DNA of 64,000 nucleotides from Metopolophium dirhodum (taxonomy: Eukaryota > Arthropoda > Insecta > Hemiptera > Aphididae): positions 22,878,001-22,942,000 of the forward strand of contig NC_083566.1 in assembly GCF_019925205.1 (NCBI RefSeq), given 5' to 3'. Position numbers and translations under genes: made by a program. Below are positions 15,201 to 29,505 of the stretch, piece after piece; the first letter of the stretch is position 1; each line of letters starts with the position of its first letter. The notes beneath the pieces were generated by a model, which saw only the letters and a program-made list of their open reading frames with translations, was not told the origin of the DNA and ran no database searches.

Positions 15201-18200
15201 CTTTGTAATGTGTAATCATACAGTTAAATTAATTCAAAATTTTTTTTTGGTTTCCTAAAATGCAATCGCCTGCAGGCGCCAATACCCTCCTTCAATTTTT
15301 TTTTTTAGTAATATAACTCTAGTCAAATATTTTGTATTGACTTGGAAATTGATAACTTGGTGCCCTTTGAATAATCATTCTTTAATTAACTAAATATTTT
15401 GAATATTTTTTTCTGTTTACGATTCTGGGAATTTTAGTTTGAAGTTTGTAAAGTGAATTCCCACAATATAATTTATTTAAATTTTTTTTTCTTTTTTAAA
15501 ATGCATTTGCCTCCAGGCTCCAACACCCTCCTTCAATTTTTTCTTTTTAGTAATATAACTCTAGTCGAATATTTTGTATTGACTTGAAAATTGATAACTT
15601 GGTGCCCAATGAATAATCATTCTTTAATGAACTAAATATTTTGAAATGTTTTTTTCTGTTTAAGATGCTCGGCATTTTAATTTGTACTTTTTAATGTGTA
15701 TTCCTACAGTTAAATTTTTTCAAAATTTTTTTTTGCTTTCCTAAAATGTAATTGCCTGCGGGCGCCAATACCCTCCTTCAATTTTTTTTTTTTATGATTT
15801 AACCTCCAGCCAAATTTTTTAAACATTGACAATCTGGTACCCTTGAATAATCCTTATCTTTAATGAACTAAATATTTTAAATAGTTTTTTTTGTTGAAGA
15901 GTCTGGACATTTTAGTTTGTACTTTGTAATGTGTAATCATACAGTTAAATTAATTCAAAATTTTTTTTTGGTTTCTAACTAAATATTTTGAATAGTTTTT
16001 TCTGTTTAAGATGCTAGGCATTTTAATTTGTACTTTTTAATGTGTATTCCTACGGTTAAATTTTTTCAAAATTTTTTTTTGCTTTCCTAAAATGTAATTG
16101 CCTGAGGGCGCCAATACCCTCCTTCAATTTTTTTTTTTTATGATTTAACCTCCAGCCAAATTTTTTAAACATTGACAATCTGGTACCCTTGAATAATCCT
16201 TATCTTTAATGAACTAAATATTTTGAATATTTTTTTCTGTTTACGATTTTGGGAATTTTAGTTTGAAGTTTGTAATGTGAATTCCCACAATATAATTTAT
16301 TTAAATTTTTTTTTCTTTTTTAAAATGCATTTGCCTCCAGGCTCCAACACCCTCCTTCAATTTTTTCTTTTAAGTAATATAACTATAGTCGAATATTTTG
16401 TATTGACTTGAAAATTGATAACTCGGTTCCCAATGAATAATCATTCTTTAATTAACTAAATATTTTGAATAGTTTTTTCTGTTTAAGATGCTAGGCATTT
16501 TAATTTGTACTTTTTAATGTGTATTCCTACAGTTAAATTTTTTCAAAATTTTTTTTTGCTTTCCTAAAATGTAATTGCCTGCGGGCGCCAATACCCTCCT
16601 TCAATTTTTTTTTTCTGTAATGTAACTCAAACTGAATATTTTGTACTGACTTGAAAATTGATAACTTGGTGCCCTTTGAATAATCATTCTTTAATGAACT
16701 AAATATTTTAAATAGTTTTTTTTGTTGAAGAGTCTGGACATTTTAGTTTGTACTTTGTAATGTGTAATCATACAGTTAAATTAATTCAAAATTTTTTTTT
16801 GGTTTCCTAAAATGCAATCGCCTGCAGGCGCCAATACCCTCCTTCAATTTTTTTTTTCTGTAATGTAACTCAACCTGAATATTTTGTATTGACTTTAAAA
16901 TTGATAACTTGGTGCCCTTTGAATAATCATTCTTTAATTAACTAAATATTTGCAATAGTTTTTCTTTTTACGATTCTGGGAATTTTAGTTTGAAGTTTGT
17001 AAAGTGAATTCCCACAATATAATTTATTTAAATTTTTTTTTCTTTTTTAAATGCATTTGCCTCCAGGCTCCAACACCCTCCTTCAATTTTTTCTTTTTAG
17101 TAATATAACTCTAGTCGAATATTTTGTATTGACTTGAAAATTGATAACTTGGTGCCCAATGAATAATCATTCTTTAATGAACTAAATATTTTGAATAGTT
17201 TTTTCTGTTTAAGATGCTAGGCATTTTAATTTGTACTTTTTAATGTGTATTCCTACAGTTAAATTTTTTCAAAATTTTTTTTTGCTTTCCTATAATGTAA
17301 TTGCCTGCGGGCGCCAATACCCTTCTTCAATTTTTTTTTTTATGATTTAACCTCCAGCCAAATTTTTTAAACATTGACAATCTGGTACCCTTGAATAATC
17401 CTTATCTTTAATGAACTAAATATTTTAAATAGTTTTTTTTGTTTAAGAGTCTGGGCATTTTAGTTTGTACTTTGTAATGTGTAATCATACAGTTAAATTA
17501 ATTCAAAATTTTTTTTTGGTTTCCTAAAATGCAATCGCCTGCAGGCGCCAATACCCTCCTTCAATTTTTTTTTTTAGTAATATAACTCTAGTCGAGTATT
17601 TTGTATTGACTTGGAAATTGATAACTTGGTGCCCTTTGAATAATCATTCTTTAATTAACTAAATATTTTGAATAGTTTTTTTCTGTTTAAGATGGTCGGA
17701 ATTTTAGTTTGAAGTTTGTAAAGTGAATTCCCACAATATAATTTATTTAAATTTTTTTTTCTTTTTTAAAATGCATTTGCCTCCAGGCTCCAACACCCTC
17801 CTTCAATTTTTTTTTTCTGTAATGTAACTCAACCTGAATATTTTGTATTGACATGGAAATTGATAACTTGGTGCCCAATGAATAATCATTCTTTAATTAA
17901 CTAAATATTTTGAATAGTTTTTCTTTTTACGATTCTGGGAATTTTAGTTTGAAATTTGTAAAGTGAATTCCCACAATATAATTTATTTAATTTTTTTTTT
18001 CTTTTTTAAAATGCATTCGCCTCCAGGCTCCAACACCCTCCTTCAATTTTTTCTTTTTAGTTATATAACTGTAGTCGACTATTTTGTATTGACTTGAAAA
18101 TTGATAACTTGGTGCCCAATGAATAATCATTCTTTAATGAACTAAATATTTTGAATAGTTTTTTTCTGTTTAAGACGCTCGGCATTTTAATTTGTACTTT

Positions 18201-18980
18201 TTATTGTGTATTCCTACAGTTAAATTTTTTCAAAATTTTTTTTTGCTTTTCTAAAATGTAATTGCCTGCGGGCGCCAATACCCTCCTTCAATTTTTTTTT
18301 TATGATTTAACCTCCAGCCAAATTTTTTAAACATTGACAATCTGGTACCCTTGAATAATCCTTATCTTTAATGAACTAAATATTTTAAATAGTTTTTTTT
18401 TGTTGAAGAGTCTGGACATTTTAGTTTGTACTTTGTAATGTGTAATCATACAGTTAAATTAATTTAAAATTTTTTTTTGGTTTCCTAAAATGAAAATCGC
18501 CTGCAGGCGCCAATACCCTCCTTCAATTTTTTTTTCTGTAATGTAACTCAAACTGAATATTTTGTACTGACTTGAAAATTGATAACTTGGTGCCGTTTGA
18601 ATAATCATTCTTTAATGAACTAAATATTTTGAATAGTTTTTTTCTGTTTAAGATTCTGGGAATTTTAGTTTGACGGTTGTAATGTGAATTCCCACAATAT
18701 AATTTATTTAAATTTTTTTTTCTTTTTTAAAATTCATTTGCCTCCAGGCTCCAACACCCTCCTTCAATTTTTTCTTTTTAGTAATATAACTATAGTCGAA
18801 TATTTTGTATTAACATGGAAATTGATAACTTGGTGCCCAATGAATAATCATTCTTTAATTAACTAAATATTTTGAATAGTTTTTCTTTTTACGATTCTGG
18901 GAATTTTAGTTTGAAGTTTGTAATGTGAATTCCCACAATATAATTTATTTAAATTTTTTTTTCTTTTTTAAAATGCATTT

Positions 18981-21900
18981 GCCTCCAGTCTTCAATACCC
19001 TCCTTCAATTTTTTCTTTTTAGTAATATAACTCAAGGCGAATATTTTGTATTGACTTGAAAATTGATAACTTGGTGCCCAATGAATAATCATTCTTTAAT
19101 GAACGAAATTTTTTCAAAATTTTTTTTTGCTTTCCTAAAATGTAATTGCCTGCTGGCGCCAATACCCTCCTTCAATTTTTTTTTTTATGATTTAACCTCC
19201 AGCCAAATTTTTTAATTATTGACAATCTGGTACCCTTGAATAATCTTTATCTTTAATGAACTAAATATTTTAAATAGTTTTTTTTGTTGAAGAGTCTGGA
19301 CATTTTAGTTTGAATTTTGTAATGTGTTATCATACAGTTAAATTAATTTAAAATTTTTTTTTGGATTCCTAAAATGAAAATCGCCTGCAGGCGCCAATAC
19401 CCACCTTCAATTTTTTTTTTCTGTAATGTAACTCAACCTGAATATTTTGTATTGACTTGAAAATTGATAACTTGGTGCCCTTTGAATAATCATTCTTTAA
19501 TGAACTAAATATTTTGAATATTTTTTTCTGTTTAAGATGCTAGGCATTTTAATTTGTACTTTTTAATGTGTATTCCTACAGTTAAATTAATTCAAAATTT
19601 TTTTTTGGTTTCCTAAAATGCAATCGCCTGCAGGCGCCAATACCCTCCTTCAATTTTTTTTTTTAGTAATATAACTATAGTCGAATATTTTGTATTGACT
19701 TGGAAATTGATAACTTGGTGCCCTTTGAATAATCATTCTTTAATTAACTAAATATTTTGAATATTTTTTTCTGTTTACGATTCTGGGAATTTTAGTTTGA
19801 AGTTTGTAAAGTGAATTCCCACAATATAATTTATTTAAATTTTTTTTTCTTTTTTAAAATGCATTTGCCTCCAGGCTCCAACACCCTCCTTCAATTTTTT
19901 CTTTTTAGTTATATAACTCTAGTCGAATATTTTGTATTGACTTGAAAATTGATAACTTGGTGCCCAATGAATAATCATTCTTTAATGAACTAAATATTTT
20001 GAATAGTTTTTTTCTGTTTAAGATGCTCGGCATTTTAATTTGTACTTTTTAATGTGTATTCCTACAGTTAAATTTTTTCAAAATTTTTTTTTGCTTTCCT
20101 AAAATGTAATTGCCTGCGGGCGCCAATACCCTCCTTTAATTTTTTTTTTATGATTTAACCTCCAGCCAAATTTTTTAAACATTGACAATCTGGTACCCTT
20201 GAATAATCCTTATCTTTAATGAACTAAATATTTTAAATAGTTTTTTTTGTTGAAGAGTCTGGACATTTTAGTTTGTACTTTGTAATGTGTAATCATACAG
20301 TTAAATTAATTCAAAATTTTTTTTTGGTTTCCTAAAATGCAATCGCCTGCAGGCGCCAATACCCTCCTTCAATTTTTTTTTTCTGTTATGTTACTCAACC
20401 TGAATATTTTGTATTGACTTGAAAATTGATAACTTGGTGCCCTTTGAATAATCATTCTTTAATGAACTAAATATTTTGAATAGTTTTTTTCTGTTTAAGA
20501 TGGTCGGAATTTTAATTTGTACTTTTTAATGTGTATTCCTACACTTAAATTTTTTCAAAATTTTTTTTTGCTTTTCTAAAATGTAATTGCCTGCGGGTGC
20601 CAATACCCTCCTTCAATTTTTTTTTTATGATTTAACCTCCAGCCAAATTTTTTAAACATTGACAATCTGGTACCCTTGAATAATCCTTATCTTAAATGAA
20701 CTAAATATTTTAAATAGTTTTTTTTGTTTAAGAGTCCGGGCATTTTAGTTTGTACTTTGTAATGTGTAATTATACAGTTAAATTAATTCAAAATTTTTTT
20801 TTGGTTTCTAACTAAGTATTTTGAATATTTTTTTCTGTTTACGATTTTGGGAATTTTAGTTTGAAGTTTGTTATGTGAATTCCCACAATATAATTTATTT
20901 AAATTTTTTTTTCTTTTTTAAAATGCATTTGCCTCCAGGCTCAAACACCCTCCTTCAATTTTTTCTTTTAAGTAATATAACTATAGTCGAATATTTTGTA
21001 TTGACTTGAAAATTGATAACTCGGTTCCCAATGAATAATCATTCTTTAATTAACTAAATATTTTGAATAGTTTTTTCTGTTTAAGATGCTAGGCATTTTA
21101 ATTTGTACTTTTTAATGTGTATTCCTACAGTTAAATTTTTTCAAAATTTTTTTTTGCTTTCCTAAAATGTAATTGCCTGCGGGCGCCAATACCCTCCTTC
21201 AATTTTTTTTTTATGATTTAACCTCCAGCCAAATTTTTTAAACATTGACAATCTGGTACCCTTGAATAATCCTTATCTTTAATGAACTAAATATTTTAAA
21301 TAGTTTTTTTTGTTGAAGAGTCTGGACATTTTAGTTTGTACTTTGTAATGTGTAATCATACAGTTAAATTAATTCAAAATTTTTTTTTGGTTTCCTAAAA
21401 TGCAATCGCCTGCAGGCGCCAATACCCTCCTTCAATTTTTTTTTTTAGTAATATAACTCTAGTCAAATATTTTGTATTGACTTGGAAATTGATAACTTGG
21501 TGCCCTTTGAATAATCATTCTTTAATTAACTAAATATTTTGAATATTTTTTTCTGTTTACGATTCTGGGAATTTTAGTTTGAAGTTTGTAAAGTGAATTC
21601 CCACAATATAATTTATTTAAATTTTTTTTTCTTTTTTAAAATGCATTTGCCTCCAGGCTCCAACACCCTCCTTCAATTTTTTCTTTTTAGTAATATAACT
21701 CTAGTCGAATATTTTGTATTGACTTGAAAATTGATAACTTGGTGCCCAATGAATAATCATTCTTTAATGAACTAAATATTTTGAATAGTTTTTTCTGTTT
21801 AAGATGCTAGGCATTTTAATTTGTACTTTTTAATGTGTATTCCTACACTTAAATTTTTTCAAAATTTTTTTTTTGCTTTTCTAAAATGTAATTGCCTGCG

Positions 21901-24900
21901 GGTGCCAATACCCTCCTTCAATTTTTTTTTTATGATTTAACCTCCAGCCAAATTTTTTAAACATTGACAATCTGGTACCCTTGAATAATCCTTATCTTAA
22001 ATGAACTAAATATTTTAAATAGTTTTTTTTGTTTAAGAGTCCGGGCATTTTAGTTTGTACTTTGTAATGTGTAATTATACAGTTAAATTAATTCAAAATT
22101 TTTTTTTGGTTTCTAACTAAATATTTTGAATATTTTTTTCTGTTTACGATTTTGGGAATTTTAGTTTGAAGTTTGTTATGTGAATTCCCACAATATAATT
22201 TATTTAAATTTTTTTTTCTTTTTTAAAATGCATTTGCCTCCAGGCTAAAACACCCTCCTTCAATTTTTTCTTTTTAGTAATATAACTCTAGTCGAATATT
22301 TTGTATTGACTTGAAAATTGATAACTTGGTGCCCAATGAATAATCATTCTTTAATGAACTAAATATTTTGAATAGTTTTTTCTGTTTAAGATGCTAGGCA
22401 TTTTAATTTGTACTTTTTAATGTGTATTCCTACAGTTAAATTTTTTCAAAATTTTTTTTTGCTTTCCTAAAATGTAATTGCCTGCGGGCGCCAATACCCT
22501 TCTTCAATTTTTTTTTTTATGATTTAACCTCCAGCCAAATTTTTTAAACATTGACAATCTGGTACCCTTGAATAATCCTTATCTTTAATGAACTAAATAT
22601 TTTAAATAGTTTTTTTTGTTTAAGAGTCTGGGCATTTTAGTTTGTACTTTGTAATGTGTAATCATACAGTTAAATTAATTCAAAATTTTTTTTTGGTTTC
22701 CTAAAATGCAATCGCCTGCAGGCGCCAATACCCTCCTTCAATTTTTTTTTTTAGTAATATAACTCTAGTCGAATATTTTGTATTGACTTGGAAATTGATA
22801 ACTTGGTGCCCTTTGAATAATCATTCTTTAATTAACTAAATATTTTGAATATTTTTTTCTGTTTACGATTCTGGGAATTTTAGTTTGAAGTTTGTAATGT
22901 GAATTCCCACAATATAATTTATTTAAATTTTTTTTTCTTTTTTAAAATGCATTTGCCTCCAGTCTTCAATACCCTCCTTCAATTTTTTCTTTTTAGTAAT
23001 ATAACTCAAGGCGAATATTTTGTATTGACTTGAAAATTGATAACTTGGTGCCCAATGAATAATCATTCTTTAATGAACGAAATTTTTTCAAAATTTTTTT
23101 TTGCTTTCCTAAAATGTAATTGCCTGCTGGCGCCAATACCCTCCTTCAATTTTTTTTTTTATGATTTAACCTCCAGCCAAATTTTTTAATTATTGACAAT
23201 CTGGTACCCTTGAATAATCTTTATCTTTAATGAACTAAATATTTTAAATAGTTTTTTTTGTTGAAGAGTCTGGACATTTTAGTTTGAATTTTGTAATGTG
23301 TTATCATACAGTTAAATTAATTTAAAATTTTTTTTTGGATTCCTAAAATGAAAATCGCCTGCAGGCGCCAATACCCACCTTCAATTTTTTTTTTCTGTAA
23401 TGTAACTCAACCTGAATATTTTGTATTGACTTGAAAATTGATAACTTGGTGCCCTTTGAATAATCATTCTTTAATGAACTAAATATTTTGAATATTTTTT
23501 TCTGTTTAAGATGCTAGGCATTTTAATTTGTACTTTTTAATGTGTATTCCTACAGTTAAATTAATTCAAAATTTTTTTTTGGTTTCCTAAAATGCAATCG
23601 CCTGCAGGCGCCAATACCCTCCTTCAATTTTTTTTTTTAGTAATATAACTATAGTCGAATATTTTGTATTGACTTGGAAATTGATAACTTGGTGCCCTTT
23701 GAATAATCATTCTTTAATTAACTAAATATTTTGAATATTTTTTTCTGTTTACGATTCTGGGAATTTTAGTTTGAAGTTTGTAAAGTGAATTCCCACAATA
23801 TAATTTATTTAAATTTTTTTTTCTTTTTTAAAATGCATTTGCCTCCAGGCTCCAACACCCTCCTTCAATTTTTTCTTTTTAGTTATATAACTCTAGTCGA
23901 ATATTTTGTATTGACTTGAAAATTGATAACTTGGTGCCCAATGAATAATCATTCTTTAATGAACTAAATATTTTGAATAGTTTTTTTCTGTTTAAGATGC
24001 TCGGCATTTTAATTTGTACTTTTTAATGTGTATTCCTACAGTTAAATTTTTTCAAAATTTTTTTTTGCTTTCCTAAAATGTAATTGCCTGCGGGCGCCAA
24101 TACCCTCCTTTAATTTTTTTTTTATGATTTAACCTCCAGCCAAATTTTTTAAACATTGACAATCTGGTACCCTTGAATAATCCTTATCTTTAATGAACTA
24201 AATATTTTAAATAGTTTTTTTTTGTTGAAGAGTCTGGACATTTTAGTTTGTACTTTGTAATGTGTAATCATACAGTTAAATTAATTCAAAATTTTTTTTT
24301 GGTTTCCTAAAATGCAATCGCCTGCAGGCGCCAATACCCTCCTTCAATTTTTTTTTTCTGTTATGTTACTCAACCTGAATATTTTGTATTGACTTGAAAA
24401 TTGATAACTTGGTGCCCTTTGAATAATCATTCTTTAATGAACTAAATATTTTGAATAGTTTTTTTCTGTTTAAGATGGTCGGAATTTTAATTTGTACTTT
24501 TTAATGTGTATTCCTACACTTAAATTTTTTCAAAATTTTTTTTTGCTTTTCTAAAATGTAATTGCCTGCGGGTGCCAATACCCTCCTTCAATTTTTTTTT
24601 TATGATTTAACCTCCAGCCAAATTTTTTAAACATTGACAATCTGGTACCCTTGAATAATCCTTATCTTAAATGAACTAAATATTTTAAATAGTTTTTTTT
24701 GTTTAAGAGTCCGGGCATTTTAGTTTGTACTTTGTAATGTGTAATTATACAGTTAAATTAATTCAAAATTTTTTTTTGGTTTCTAACTAAGTATTTTGAA
24801 TATTTTTTTCTGTTTACGATTTTGGGAATTTTAGTTTGAAGTTTGTTATGTGAATTCCCACAATATAATTTATTTAAATTTTTTTTTCTTTTTTAAAATG

Positions 24901-26929
24901 CATTTGCCTCCAGGCTCAAACACCCTCCTTCAATTTTTTCTTTTAAGTAATATAACTATAGTCGAATATTTTGTATTGACTTGAAAATTGATAACTCGGT
25001 TCCCAATGAATAATCATTCTTTAATTAACTAAATATTTTGAATAGTTTTTTCTGTTTAAGATGCTAGGCATTTTAATTTGTACTTTTTAATGTGTATTCC
25101 TACAGTTAAATTTTTTCAAAATTTTTTTTTGCTTTCCTAAAATGTAATTGCCTGCGGGCGCCAATACCCTCCTTCAATTTTTTTTTTATGATTTAACCTC
25201 CAGCCAAATTTTTTAAACATTGACAATCTGGTACCCTTGAATAATCCTTATCTTTAATGAACTAAATATTTTAAATAGTTTTTTTTGTTGAAGAGTCTGG
25301 ACATTTTAGTTTGTACTTTGTAATGTGTAATCATACAGTTAAATTAATTCAAAATTTTTTTTTGGTTTCCTAAAATGCAATCGCCTGCAGGCGCCAATAC
25401 CCTCCTTCAATTTTTTTTTTTAGTAATATAACTCTAGTCAAATATTTTGTATTGACTTGGAAATTGATAACTTGGTGCCCTTTGAATAATCATTCTTTAA
25501 TTAACTAAATATTTTGAATATTTTTTTCTGTTTACGATTCTGGGAATTTTAGTTTGAAGTTTGTAAAGTGAATTCCCACAATATAATTTATTTAAATTTT
25601 TTTTCCTTTTTTAAAATGCATTTGCCTCCAGGCTCCAACACCCTCCTTCAATTTTTTCTTTTTAGTAATATAACTCTAGTCGAATATTTTGTATTGACTT
25701 GAAAATTGATAACTTGGTGCCCAATGAATAATCATTCTTTAATGAACTAAATATTTTGAATAGTTTTTTCTGTTTAAGATGCTAGGCATTTTAATTTGTA
25801 CTTTTTAATGTGTATTCCTACACTTAAATTTTTTCAAAATTTTTTTTTTGCTTTTCTAAAATGTAATTGCCTGCGGGTGCCAATACCCTCCTTCAATTTT
25901 TTTTTTATGATTTAACCTCCAGCCAAATTTTTTAAACATTGACAATCTGGTACCCTTGAATAATCCTTATCTTAAATGAACTAAATATTTTAAATAGTTT
26001 TTTTTGTTTAAGAGTCCGGGCATTTTAGTTTGTACTTTGTAATGTGTAATTATACAGTTAAATTAATTCAAAATTTTTTTTTGGTTTCTAACTAAATATT
26101 TTGAATATTTTTTTCTGTTTACGATTTTGGGAATTTTAGTTTGAAGTTTGTTATGTGAATTCCCACAATATAATTTATTTAAATTTTTTTTTCTTTTTTA
26201 AAATGCATTTGCCTCCAGGCTCAAACACCCTCCTTCAATTTTTTCTTTTTAGTAATATAACTCTAGTCGAATATTTTGTATTGACTTGAAAATTGATAAC
26301 TTGGTGCCCAATGAATAATCATTCTTTAATGAACTAAATATTTTGAATAGTTTTTTCTGTTTAAGATGCTAGGCATTTTAATTTGTACTTTTTAATGTGT
26401 ATTCCTACAGTTAAATTTTTTCAAAATTTTTTTTTGCTTTCCTAAAATGTAATTGCCTGCGGGCGCCAATACCCTTCTTCAATTTTTTTTTTTATGATTT
26501 AACCTCCAGCCAAATTTTTTAAACATTGACAATCTGGTACCCTTGAATAATCCTTATCTTTAATGAACTAAATATTTTAAATAGTTTTTTTTGTTTAAGA
26601 GTCTGGGCATTTTAGTTTGTACTTTGTAATGTGTAATCATACAGTTAAATTAATTCAAAATTTTTTTTTGGTTTCCTAAAATGCAATCGCCTGCAGGCGC
26701 CAATACCCTCCTTCAATTTTTTTTTTTAGTAATATAACTCTAGTCGAATATTTTGTATTGACTTGGAAATTGATAACTTGGTGCCCTTTGAATAATCATT
26801 CTTTAATTAACTAAATATTTTGAATATTTTTTTCTGTTTACGATTCTGGGAATTTTAGTTTGAAGTTTGTAAAGTGAATTCCCACAATATAATTTATTTA
26901 AATTTTTTTTTCTTTTTTAAAATGCATTT
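18981..26929. repeat. Two adjacent copies of a 3.97 kb higher-order repeat
   Basis: Copies span 18981-22954 and 22955-26929. Diagnostic shared variants are the box GCCTCCAGTCTTCAATACCC at 18981 and 22955 (also once at 12839) and the altered junction ACTAAGTATTTTG at 20811 and 24786. The copies part at about 26930, where the second continues with the ordinary GGCTCCAACACCC box. Confidence 0.75.
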
Positions 26930-29505
26930 GCCTCCAGGCTCCAACACCCTCCTTCAATTTTTTCTTTTTATTTATATAACTCTAGTCGAATATTTTGTAT
27001 TGACTTGAAAATTGATAACTTGGTGCCCAATGAATAATCATTCTTTAATGAACTAAATATTTTGAAATGTTTTTTTCTGTTTAAGATGCTCGGCATTTTA
27101 ATTTGTACTTTTTAATGTGTATTCCTACACTTAAATTTTTTCAAAATTTTTTTTTGCTTTTCTAAAATGTAATTGCCTGCGGGTGCCAATACCCTCCTTC
27201 AATTTTTTTTTTATGATTTAACCTCCAGCCAAATTTTTTAAACATTGACAATCTGGTACCCTTGAATAATCCTTATCTTAAATGAACTAAATATTTTAAA
27301 TAGTTTTTTTTGTTTAAGAGTCCGGGCATTTTAGTTTGTACTTTGTAATGTGTAATTATACAGTTAAATTAATTCAAAATTTTTTTTTGGTTTCTAACTA
27401 AATATTTTGAATATTTTTTTCTGTTTACGATTTTGGGAATTTTAGTTTGAAGTTTGTTATGTGAATTCCCACAATATAATTTATTTAAATTTTTTTTTCT
27501 TTTTTAAAATGCATTTGCCTCCAGGCTCAAACACCCTCCTTCAATTTTTTCTTTTAAGTAATATAACTATAGTCGAATATTTTGTATTGACTTGAAAATT
27601 GATAACTCGGTTCCCAATGAATAATCATTCTTTAATTAACTAAATATTTTGAATAGTTTTTTCTGTTTAAGATGCTAGGCATTTTAATTTGTACTTTTTA
27701 ATGTGTATTCCTACAGTTAAATTTTTTCAAAATTTTTTTTTGCTTTCCTAAAATGTAATTGCCTGCGGGCGCCAATACCCTCCTTCAATTTTTTTTTTAT
27801 GATTTAACCTCCAGCCAAATTTTTTAAACATCGACAATCTGGTACCCTTGAATAATCCTTATCTTTAATGAACTAAATATTTTAAATAGTTTTTTTTGTT
27901 GAAGAGTCTGGACATTTTAGTTTGTACTTTGTAATGTGTAATCATACAGTTAAATTAATTCAAAATTTTTTTTTGGTTTCGTAAAATGCAATCGCCTGCA
28001 GGCGCCAATACCCTCCTTCAATTTTTTTTTTCTGTAATGTAACTCAACCTGAATATTTTGTATTGACTTGAAAATTGATAACTTGGTGCCCTTTGAATAA
28101 TCATTCTTTAATTAACTAAATATTTGCAATAGTTTTTCTTTTTACGATTCTGGGAATTTTAGTTTGAAGTTTGTAAAGTGAATTCCCACAATATAATTTA
28201 TTTAAATTTTTTTTTCTTTTTTAAAATGCATTTGCCTCCAGGCTCCAACACCCTCCTTCAATTTTTTCTTTTTAGTAATATAACTCTAGTCGAATATTTT
28301 GTATTGACTTGAAAATTGATAACTTGGTGCCCAATGAATAATCATTCTTTAATGAACTAAATATTTTGAATAGTTTTTTCTGTTTAAGATGCTAGGCATT
28401 TTAATTTGTACTTTTTAATGTGTATTCCTACAGTTAAATTTTTTCAAAATTTTTTTTTTGCTTTCCTAAAATGTAATTGCCTGCGGGCGCCAATACCCTT
28501 CTTCAATTTTTTTTTTTATGATTTAACCTCCAGCCAAATTTTTTAAACATTGACAATCTGGTACCCTTGAATAATCCTTATCTTTAATGAACTAAATATT
28601 TTAAATAGTTTTTTTTGTTTAAGAGTCTGGGCATTTTAGTTTGTACTTTGTAATGTGTAATCATACAGTTAAATTAATTCAAAATTTTTTTTTGGTTTCC
28701 TAAAATGCAATCGCCTGCAGGCGCCAATACCCTCCTTCAATTTTTTTTTTTAGTAATATAACTCTAGTCGAATATTTTGTATTGACTTGGAAATTGATAA
28801 CTTGGTGCCCTTTGAATAATCATTCTTTAATTAACTAAATATTTTGAATATTTTTTTCTGTTTACGATTCTGGGAATTTTAGTTTGAAGTTTGTAAAGTG
28901 AATTCCCACAATATAATTTATTTAAATTTTTTTTTCTTTTTTAAAATGCATTTGCCTCCAGGCTTCAACACCCTCCTTCAATTTTTTCTTTTTAGTTATA
29001 TAACTCTAGTCGAATATTTTGTATTGACTTGAAAATTGATAACTTGGTGCCCAATGAATAATCATTCTTTAATGAACTAAATATTTTGAATAGTTTTTTC
29101 TGTTTAAGATGCTCGGCATTTTAATTTGTACTTTTTAATGTGTATTCCTACAGTTAAATTTTTTCAAAATTGTTTTTTGCTTTTCTAAAATGTAATTGCC
29201 TGCGGGCGCCAATACCCTCCTTCAATTTTTTTTTTATGATTTAACCTCCAGCCAAATTTTTTAAACATTGACAATCTGGTACCCTTGAATAATCCTTATC
29301 TTTAATGAACTAAATATTTTAAATAGTTTTTTTTGTTGAAGAGTCTGGACATTTTAGTTTGAATTTTGTAATGTGTAATCATACAGTTAAATTAATTTAA
29401 AATTTTTTTTTGGTTTCCTAAAATGCAATCGCCTGCAGGCGCCAATACCCTCCTTCAATTTTTGTTTTCTGTTATGTTACTCAACCTCAATATTTTGTAT
29501 TGACG

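Larger units (their letters stand above)
330..29505. repeat. Satellite DNA array with nested higher-order repeats
   Basis: About 29 kb of head-to-tail monomers, mostly 232-243 bp (starts at 841, 1073, 1316 and 1557, for example), with shortened variants of 156 bp (1557-1712) and 111 bp (7836-7946). Each monomer carries three or so runs of 7-11 T on the plus strand, a single GC-rich box of the form GCCTGCRGGCGCCAAYACCC or GCCTCCAGGCTCCAACACCC, and a boundary near TTTAATGAACTAAATATTTT. Several monomer classes alternate in a fixed order, so blocks of 1.06, 3.97, 4.58 and 5.7-6.1 kb recur almost unchanged. No gene is visible; short open frames are by-products of the repeat. The left edge grades into diverged monomers near 330-470. 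The right edge breaks at about 29505. Confidence 0.97.

Noticed and set aside
330..29505. CRISPR-like array
   Set aside because: Regular spacing, but monomers are about 240 bp with no unique spacers, and the DNA is clearly eukaryotic. It is a satellite.
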